A stretch of DNA of 10,854 nt, from NCBI GenBank assembly GCA_025966255.1, contig JAOPVG010000598.1:1-10854 (forward strand), given 5' to 3'. This DNA is from Jatrophihabitans sp. (GTDB taxonomy: Bacteria > Actinomycetota > Actinomycetes > Mycobacteriales > Jatrophihabitantaceae). Positions 5,659-10,854 of this stretch are shown here, piece by piece (position 1 is the stretch's first letter; every line of letters begins with the position of its first letter). Position numbers and translations under genes: made by a program. The notes beneath the pieces were generated by a model. The model was not told the DNA's origin, did not search any database, and worked only from the letters and a program-made list of their open reading frames with translations.

Positions 5659-7290
5659 ATGCCCGTCGCCATCACGCCTTACCCGGCCGACCTGGTCCGA
5701 GAGTTCACCGCTAACGGCTGGTGGGCCACGCGGTCGCTGTCCGAGGACGTGCGGGCGTTGGCAGCGGGTGCGGCCGCCGACTCACCTGCCTACCTGTGCG
5801 CCGAGGGCACGCTGAGCTGGCGCGACTACGACGCCGCCGCCGATGGACTCGCCGCAGTGCTGCGCGGGCTCGGACTGCCCGAGGCCGAGTTCGTTGGCGT
5901 TTACCTGGCCGACAGCCCACTCACCCACGTCGCCTACCTGGCCGTCGAGCGGGCCGGCCTGACGATCGTCGGCATCGGGCCGCGGTCCGGACGCCACGAG
6001 ATCGCCCACCTGCTCGCCACCACCGGCGCGCCGGTCCTGCTCACCACCGCCCGGGTCGGCGATGTCGACGCTCGCGAACTCGTCGTGTCCGTGCGGGACG
6101 AGCTGCCGGCGCTGCGGACCCACCTCGTCACCGATCTCGCCGCGACGAACGGGCGCTGCCGCGAGCTGACCGCCTCCGTCGAGCCGCCCGTTGCGGCAAC
6201 GACGCCGATCGGCGTCGCCCCGGCCCGTGGACCCAACGACGTGTTCATGGTCAACGCCACCTCCGGCACCACAGGGCGGCCCAAGTGCGTACAGCACAGC
6301 CAGAACCGGTGGCGCCGTTTCGCCCAACATGCCGTTACCGCGGCCGAGCTGCGCGTCGGCGAGGAAGTGCTGTTCAGCGCACTGCCGTCGCCGTTCGGGT
6401 TCGGACTGTGGAGCGCACACTTCCTGCCGGTGCAACTGGCCGCGCCCTCCCTTCTGCTGCACCGCTGGGACGCCGCCGTTGCCCTTGAGCTGATGACCCG
6501 GCACGGCGTGACGATGTTCGCCGGCGTCACCACCCAGCTGATGATGCTGCTCGACCGGCTTGAGGCCGGCGCGCAGGCGCCGCCCCGGCTCAGGGCCGTG
6601 TTCACCGGAGGCGAGCCCGTGCCCTACGAGCGCGCCCAGCGCTTCGAGGAGCTCACCGGTGCCGTCGTCCTCCAGTTCTACGGCTCGAACGAGAGCGGCG
6701 CACTCAGCTGCACGACGGTCCACGACGACCTCGAGCACCGGCTCCGCACGGCCGGCCGCATCCTGCCCGAGATGCACGTGGCGCTGGCCGACCCCGACAC
6801 CGGCGCGGCCGTCGACGAGCCGGGCCACACCGGCCAGCCCACCTGCTGGGGGCCGCTGATGTCGTCGGGGTACCTGGCCGACGAGGCGGCTAACGCCGCG
6901 CTGTTCGACGCCGAGCACCGGATGCGGATGCCCGACCTGGCGACGCTGAGCGCTGACGGCTACCTGACGGTCTCGGGCCGGGTCGCCGACATCATCATCC
7001 GCGGCGGCATGAACATCAGCGCCACCGAAGTCGAGGAGGCACTGCTCGCGCACCCGTCCGTCGAGCTGGCCGCCGTCATCGGCGCCCCACATCCGACCTT
7101 CGGCGAGCAGGTCGCCGCCTTCGTTCAGTTGCGGCCTGGCTCCAGCCTGACGATCGCCGACGTGCAGGCGCATTTCGCGGCGCGCGGCAGGGCCAAGCAC
7201 ACCTGGCCCGAGCAGTTGCACGTGCTGGACGAGATGCCGCGCAATACCGGAGAGAAGATCGCGAAGGGATCGCTGCGCGCTCTGCTCTGA
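5659..7290 (+). CDS. AMP-forming acyl-CoA ligase/synthetase (ANL superfamily)
   Basis: A 543-residue acid-thiol ligase that activates a carboxylic acid with ATP and joins it to CoA, preparing it for beta-oxidation-type breakdown. Motifs in order: ATP-binding TSGTTGRPK (201-209), FTGGEPVPYERA (315-326), YGSNESGA (341-348), MPDLATLSADGYLTVSGR (424-441) with D426 at the ribose-binding position, the hinge and C-terminal domain VADIIIRGGMNISATEVEEAL (442-462), and MPRNTGEKIAKG (526-537) with catalytic K533. The residue before that lysine is E rather than the usual G. The start is ATG 5659, with GGAG 5 bases upstream. It converges on the minus-strand operon with a 19-base gap. It could act on a medium-chain, alicyclic or aromatic acid, perhaps the product of the aldehyde dehydrogenase encoded at the right of the window; specificity is not readable from the motifs. 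Confidence 0.92.
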   Translation: MPVAITPYPADLVREFTANGWWATRSLSEDVRALAAGAAADSPAYLCAEGTLSWRDYDAAADGLAAVLRGLGLPEAEFVGVYLADSPLTHVAYLAVERAGLTIVGIGPRSGRHEIAHLLATTGAPVLLTTARVGDVDARELVVSVRDELPALRTHLVTDLAATNGRCRELTASVEPPVAATTPIGVAPARGPNDVFMVNATSGTTGRPKCVQHSQNRWRRFAQHAVTAAELRVGEEVLFSALPSPFGFGLWSAHFLPVQLAAPSLLLHRWDAAVALELMTRHGVTMFAGVTTQLMMLLDRLEAGAQAPPRLRAVFTGGEPVPYERAQRFEELTGAVVLQFYGSNESGALSCTTVHDDLEHRLRTAGRILPEMHVALADPDTGAAVDEPGHTGQPTCWGPLMSSGYLADEAANAALFDAEHRMRMPDLATLSADGYLTVSGRVADIIIRGGMNISATEVEEALLAHPSVELAAVIGAPHPTFGEQVAAFVQLRPGSSLTIADVQAHFAARGRAKHTWPEQLHVLDEMPRNTGEKIAKGSLRALL

Positions 7291-7309
7291 ACAGCGAGCC
7301 GGGCGGCGG

Positions 7310-8164
7310 TCAGGAGCCCAGTGCACCCAGCTCGGCCACGACGTCCTCCCGCTCTGCGGCCGACGTCACGCCCTTGAGCAGCGGGCCACCGGACACGACC
7401 ACGTGCTCGAATCCCGCGTCGACGTAGCGCTGCACGTTGGCCGGATCGATGTCGCCTGTCAGCCGCGGGTAGTACGTGATCGGGTCGCCAGCCCGGGGCC
7501 CGTCTGCCCGCAGTCGTTCGACCTCGGTCCGCGTGGCGACGGACTCCACCAGCTCGCAGACTGGGCCGAACCAGCCGTCACCGCGCCGCGCGAGCCGTCG
7601 CAACGCGGCCGTGCTGCTCCCGCCGAAGACGACCGGGACGTCTGGAACCGGCGGGCCACCGATCCCCGCAGGGCCGAAGTCGAAGAACCGGCCGTGGTAC
7701 TCGAACAGCTGCCCGGTGAGCAGGCCGGCGATGACGTCGAGATCCTCGTCGAAGCGCGAGCCGCGGGTGTCGAAGTCCTCCCCGACCGCCTCGAACTCCT
7801 CGCGCATCCAGCCGCTGCCGACCCCGAAGCACACTCGCCCGCGCGACAGCCGGGCCACCGTCGCCAGCGACAGCGCGACCACGAACGGGCTGCGCAGCGG
7901 CAGAATGAACACCCCCGGCCCGAACTTCAGCGTCGTCGTCGTCGCCGCCAGGTGCCCGATGGTGACCCAGATGTCATTGAGCGCCAGCGAGTGGTCATAG
8001 CCGGGCAGGCCGGTGTCGGAGTAGGGGTACTCGGCGGCGTAGCTCTGCGGCGTCAGCAGGTGGTCCGAAAGCCAGAGCGTGTCCAGGCCGGCCCGGTCGG
8101 CGTAGCCGGCGAGTTCGCCGTAGAGCGCGGCGTCCAGGCCGAACAGGTTCATCGAGATGCGCAT
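7310..8164 (-). CDS. LLM-class, probably F420-dependent oxidoreductase
   Basis: A 284-residue luciferase-like TIM-barrel protein. Actinobacterial members of this group mostly use coenzyme F420 for hydride transfer to or from alcohols, ketones, imines or activated double bonds; some are FMN-dependent monooxygenases. Hallmarks: WLSDHLL (31-37), KFGPGVFILPLRSPFVVALSLAT around 80-102, GRVCFGVGSGWMREEFEAVG (109-128) followed by R138 and F139 in RGSRFDEDLD, and VVFGGSS...LRRLARRGDGWFG (178-200). The start is ATG 8164, with GAAAGG 6 bases upstream. The second ATG, at 8152, lacks a site at proper spacing, and longer upstream extensions would run into the dehydrogenase coding region. It is the last gene of the minus-strand operon, 10 bases after the SDR stop. 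F420 use is inferred from the family. Confidence 0.87.
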   Translation of the reverse strand: MRISMNLFGLDAALYGELAGYADRAGLDTLWLSDHLLTPQSYAAEYPYSDTGLPGYDHSLALNDIWVTIGHLAATTTTLKFGPGVFILPLRSPFVVALSLATVARLSRGRVCFGVGSGWMREEFEAVGEDFDTRGSRFDEDLDVIAGLLTGQLFEYHGRFFDFGPAGIGGPPVPDVPVVFGGSSTAALRRLARRGDGWFGPVCELVESVATRTEVERLRADGPRAGDPITYYPRLTGDIDPANVQRYVDAGFEHVVVSGGPLLKGVTSAAEREDVVAELGALGS

Positions 8165-8174
8165 CCTCGGCCTT

Positions 8175-9032
8175 TCACTGCAGTGACCGGGGGCGGTCAG
8201 CGTTGGCCTCCGGCGCTTCGAAGTACTGATGCAGCAGCGGTTGCGTGGTCCAGCGGGCCGGGGTCCGGTACCAGCCGCCGGCCGCCATGGTGCCTCCGTC
8301 GGCGAGCACAGTGGAGCCGACCATCCAGTCGGCCAACTCGGAGGCGAGGAACAGCGCGATGCGGGCGTTGTCGATGCCCTCGCCGTAGCGACCGCGCGGG
8401 ATCCAGGTCGGGACGAGGTGCTCGTACTCGGTTGGGATCTGCAGGAAGTTCGTCTGGATGGTGCGGGTCTTGTCGCTGGCAATCGCGTTGACCAGGACGC
8501 CGTCGCCGGCCACCTCCACGGCGAGGCTCTTGCTGAACCCGTCCACCATCGACTTGCACGCGCCGTAGACCGCCATGAACGGCGCCGATCGGATCGCCTC
8601 GACCGACGAGAACGTTATGACGCGCCCCCATCCCCGGGACTGCATGCCCGGCACGAACAGCCGGCAGGCCCGGAGCACCGGCAGCACGTTGATCTCGTAC
8701 AGCTGCTGCCACAGGTCCTCCTCGTTGTCGACAAACGGGCCGATGGACAGGTAGTGCCCGAGGGCATTGACGAGGACGTCCGCCCCGCCGAGTTCGTCGG
8801 CCCGTGCGTGCAGCGCCTGCAGCGCCGACAGCTCGCGCAGGTCAGCGACGACACCCTCGGCGTACCCGCCAGCCGCGGTGATCTCCGCGGTGAGGGCGGC
8901 CGTTCGCTCGGCGTCGACGTCGGCGAAAAGCACCCGCGCGCCGTGCTCGGCGAACAGCCGGCACACCGAGGAGGCGATGACGCCGGCGCCGCCGGTGACG
9001 ACCGCCAGCCGCCCGTCCACCAGGCCGTCCAT
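8175..9032 (-). CDS. SDR-family oxidoreductase with C-terminal extension (second copy)
   Basis: A 285-residue short-chain dehydrogenase/reductase. The catalytic tetrad is complete: N115 (EINVLP), S143 (ITFSSVEA), Y156 and K160 (YGACK). The cofactor motif is unusual: TGGAGVIA (13-20) has V and A where TGxxxGxG normally has its last two glycines. D38 and D40 in FADVD favour NAD(H). The usual NNAG is NALG (89-92), and the usual PG after VNAIA is replaced by SD (ASDKTRTI). After the standard C-terminus (VLADGGTMAAGG) there is an extra tail of about 30 residues starting WYRTPARW. The start codon directly follows the TAG of the aldehyde dehydrogenase (TAGATG), so the two are translationally coupled. 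This is a divergent subgroup probably acting on a different substrate from the SDR at 344. It does not carry the sequence insert of mycofactocin-dependent SDRs, as far as I can judge. Confidence 0.86.
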   Translation of the reverse strand: MDGLVDGRLAVVTGGAGVIASSVCRLFAEHGARVLFADVDAERTAALTAEITAAGGYAEGVVADLRELSALQALHARADELGGADVLVNALGHYLSIGPFVDNEEDLWQQLYEINVLPVLRACRLFVPGMQSRGWGRVITFSSVEAIRSAPFMAVYGACKSMVDGFSKSLAVEVAGDGVLVNAIASDKTRTIQTNFLQIPTEYEHLVPTWIPRGRYGEGIDNARIALFLASELADWMVGSTVLADGGTMAAGGWYRTPARWTTQPLLHQYFEAPEANADRPRSLQ

Positions 9033-10451
9033 CTACGCGATCGCCTTGATCTCGGTGAAGTCGTCAAAGGCTTCGATGCTGTACTCCCGCCCGTGCCCGG
9101 AGGCCTTGTAGCCGCCGAACGGCAGGCCGATCGCGCCGGCCGCGGCGTTGATGCCGATGCTGCCGGCGCGGATGCGGCGCGCGACCTGCTCGGCCGCGGC
9201 CCGATCGGCGGAGAACACCGACGCGGTCAGCCCATAGTCGTTGTCGTTCGCCATCGCGACGGCGTCCTCGAGGGCGTCGTAGGGCAGGACGCACAGCACC
9301 GGACCGAACACCTCCTCGCGGGCGATGCGCATGTCGTTGGTGACCTTGGTCAGCACCGTCGGTTCGAAGTAGTAGCCATCCCGGCCGGCGATGCGGTGAC
9401 CGCCGAGGGCGAGGATGGCGCCGTCGGCGACGGCCCCGTCGACGTAGTCGGCGACGCGGTCCAGACCGCGCTGCGAGACCAGTGGGCCGATGAACGTGCC
9501 GGCCTCCAGCGGGTCGCCGATGGGCAGTGCGGCTACGGCTCCGACGATCGCCGCGAGTGCCTCGTCGTAGCGGTCGGCGGGGACGAACGCCCGGCTGATC
9601 GCGGCGCAGCGTTGGCCGGAGAACGCCATGCAGCCCATTGCGATAGTCGCGGCCGCGGCCTCCAAGTCGGCGTCGGCCAGGACCACGCCCGCAGACTTGC
9701 CGCCCAGTTCCAGAGTGGTGCGGGTGAGGTTGCCACCGGCGGCGGCGGCGATCTGTCGTCCGGCCGCGGCGCTGCCGGTGAAGGTGAGGGCGTCCACGCC
9801 GGGGTGGGCGACCAGGTGCTGCCCCTCGACGACGTCTCCAGGCACGACGTTCAGCACGCCGGCTGGCAGTCCGGCGGCGTGGGCCGCCTCGGCGAGGGCG
9901 AGCACGATCAGCGGAGTCTCCGCGGGCGGCTTCAGAACGACGGTGCAGCCGGCCGCCAGCGCGGGCGCCACCTTGGCGACCGACTGCAGCAGCGGGCCGT
10001 TGGAGGCGACGATTGCCGCGACCACACCGAGCGGTTCCCGGACCACGGTGCCGGACTTACCCAGTGCGGCCCGCTCGGTCTCGAACACGTACTCGCGGGC
10101 GGCGGCGAGGGTGAAGTCGAACAGCTCGACGCCGCGCAGGCCGGGGCGGACCGCGATCGTCACGCCATTCTCGCGGGTGCCCAGCTCATCGAGTTCGGCC
10201 AGCCGGGAGTCGAGGTGGTCGCGCATCCGGGTCAGCACGGCGAGGCGGTCGTCGAGGCTCAGGTGCGGCCACTCGCCGTGGTCGAAGGCGCTCCGGGCCG
10301 CGACGACCGCGGCATCGACATCAGCGACCGTGGCGCGCACCGTGCTCCCGACGTAGCTGCGGTCGGCGGGTGAGCGCACCTCGATGCGTTCGCTCGTCGA
10401 GGCTTTACGCCACTGCCCTCCGATGTAGAGGCGATCGAACTCGTGGGTCAT
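9033..10451 (-). CDS. NAD(P)-dependent aldehyde dehydrogenase
   Basis: A 472-residue ALDH-superfamily enzyme, normal length, that oxidises an aldehyde to an acid in the cytosol. N151 in IVASNGPL aligns with the oxyanion asparagine of the usual PWNFP, which here reads SNGP. K174 (VVLKPPAETP), TFTGSAAAG (223-231), general base E248 (LELGGKSAG), nucleophile C282 (FSGQRCAA) and E380 (EEVFGPVL) are all present, so the enzyme should be active. The start is ATG 10451, with AAGGAG 5 bases upstream, one of the best ribosome sites in the window. It follows the upstream oxidoreductase stop by 27 bases and touches the next SDR start with no gap. In context it would make the acid that the CoA ligase activates. 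Substrate not predictable. Confidence 0.92.
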   Translation of the reverse strand: MTHEFDRLYIGGQWRKASTSERIEVRSPADRSYVGSTVRATVADVDAAVVAARSAFDHGEWPHLSLDDRLAVLTRMRDHLDSRLAELDELGTRENGVTIAVRPGLRGVELFDFTLAAAREYVFETERAALGKSGTVVREPLGVVAAIVASNGPLLQSVAKVAPALAAGCTVVLKPPAETPLIVLALAEAAHAAGLPAGVLNVVPGDVVEGQHLVAHPGVDALTFTGSAAAGRQIAAAAGGNLTRTTLELGGKSAGVVLADADLEAAAATIAMGCMAFSGQRCAAISRAFVPADRYDEALAAIVGAVAALPIGDPLEAGTFIGPLVSQRGLDRVADYVDGAVADGAILALGGHRIAGRDGYYFEPTVLTKVTNDMRIAREEVFGPVLCVLPYDALEDAVAMANDNDYGLTASVFSADRAAAEQVARRIRAGSIGINAAAGAIGLPFGGYKASGHGREYSIEAFDDFTEIKAIA

Positions 10452-10478
10452 GCGTACTCCTTGCGCTATTCGTGAGGG

Positions 10479-10854
10479 TCAGAGGGAAGCGCCGAAGCGG
10501 GCGCCTTCGAGGACGGCATGGGCGAGCCGGCGCGGCGCGAGTGCGTCGCCGACGACGTGGACGGGACGATCGTGGCCGCTCGCCGCGATCCGGGTGGCCA
10601 GCGGGTCGGCGCGGCGGGTGTGGGCGAGAACGACAGCGCCGACCGGGATCTCGTTGGTGCGGCCGGACAGCAGGGCGACCGTGCGCGCGGCGCCGCCGAT
10701 GATCGCCGCGACCTGGGTGGACGTCGTGATCTCGACGCCGAGTTCGGACAGCAGCCGCAACAGGTGGTTGAGGGTGCGCTGCTCGACCGCGGGCGCGACC
10801 GTGACCAGCTCGGACACGACGCGCACCGGCAGCCCATCGGCCGCGAGCAGCCGG
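10479..10854 (-). CDS. FAD/NAD(P)-binding oxidoreductase, C-terminal part (runs off right edge)
   Basis: The last 125 residues of a protein whose frame stays open to the window edge. The pattern RLLAADGLPVRVVSELVTVAPAVE is a Rossmann strand-helix unit. It is followed by LGVEITTSTQVAAIIG, VGAVVLAHTRRADP and a closing VHVVGDALAPRRLAHAVLEGA. This order (second nucleotide-binding fold, hydrophobic strand ending in a variant of ATGxxP, then GD...PR...A..EG) matches the C-terminal domain of old-yellow-enzyme/2,4-dienoyl-CoA-reductase-type flavoproteins and related disulfide-reductase-fold enzymes. The N-terminal catalytic domain is outside the window, so the reaction cannot be stated. It is the most upstream gene visible in the minus-strand operon, 27 bases before the aldehyde dehydrogenase. 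Confidence 0.7.
   Translation of the reverse strand, partial: RLLAADGLPVRVVSELVTVAPAVEQRTLNHLLRLLSELGVEITTSTQVAAIIGGAARTVALLSGRTNEIPVGAVVLAHTRRADPLATRIAASGHDRPVHVVGDALAPRRLAHAVLEGARFGASL

Noticed and set aside
7279..7299. Hairpin GCTC(T)GCT/AGCGAGC over the ligase stop codon as a terminator
   Set aside because: The stem is only 7 bp with a bulge and overlaps coding sequence. It is too weak to call, although the 19-base convergent gap offers no better candidate.
8165..8482. N-terminal extension of the F420-type oxidoreductase to 8482
   Set aside because: The extension overlaps the SDR coding sequence and translates to Ser/Pro/Arg-rich shadow sequence. The barrel begins naturally at ATG 8164 with a ribosome site.
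8229..10373. 714-codon open frame on the plus strand
   Set aside because: It is antisense to the complete aldehyde dehydrogenase and SDR genes. The translation is low-complexity G/R/D/V without motifs, typical of the complementary frame in high-GC DNA.

Overview
The window is chromosomal-type DNA with very high GC. Third codon positions are almost all G or C in the real genes. An F420-type luciferase-like oxidoreductase, a single-component-alpha Rieske oxygenase and a Baeyer-Villiger monooxygenase sit close together. This combination points to a catabolically versatile actinomycete (mycobacterial, Frankia-like or pseudonocardial in style). The species cannot be named from the sequence alone. 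I see no phage, integrase, insertion sequence, CRISPR, tRNA or rRNA.

Layout. (1) Positions 1-271, minus: the N-terminus of a Baeyer-Villiger monooxygenase that runs off the left edge. A roughly 70-base divergent control region separates it from (2) a plus-strand pair, a short-chain dehydrogenase (344-1135) and a Rieske oxygenase alpha subunit (1165-2505). The pair is followed by an in-frame gene remnant carrying an internal TAG (2506-2700). (3) A perfect 14-bp stem-loop (2728-2765) ends both this operon and the converging minus-strand gene for a lipoprotein substrate-binding protein (2782-4368). (4) Positions 4369-5106 hold no intact gene. They contain a cluster of palindromes and TTTGGC repeats upstream of the binding-protein gene, frameshifted minus-strand gene debris, and a 19-bp inverted repeat just ahead of (5) a MarR regulator (5107-5592). 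That gene is followed by (6) an acyl-CoA ligase (5659-7290). (7) A minus-strand operon runs leftwards from the right edge: the C-terminus of an FAD/NAD(P) oxidoreductase (10479-10854), an aldehyde dehydrogenase (9033-10451), a second short-chain dehydrogenase (8175-9032) and the F420-type oxidoreductase (7310-8164). It converges on the ligase.

How the genes may work together (inference). Hydroxylation by the Rieske enzyme, oxidation of the alcohol to a ketone by a dehydrogenase, oxygen insertion by the Baeyer-Villiger enzyme, oxidation of an aldehyde by the aldehyde dehydrogenase and activation of the acid as a CoA thioester would form a coherent route for an alicyclic, terpenoid or steroid-like compound. 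The binding protein would be a candidate uptake or sensing component and the MarR protein the likely local regulator. The substrate is unknown, and no lactonase, Rieske beta subunit, Rieske electron-transfer partner or ABC permease is visible here.

The families themselves are well known, and I do not see a clearly novel system. The most interesting non-gene signals are the palindrome cluster upstream of the binding-protein gene, a 16-base element shared by two promoter regions, the MarR-associated inverted repeat, and two stretches of decayed coding sequence.
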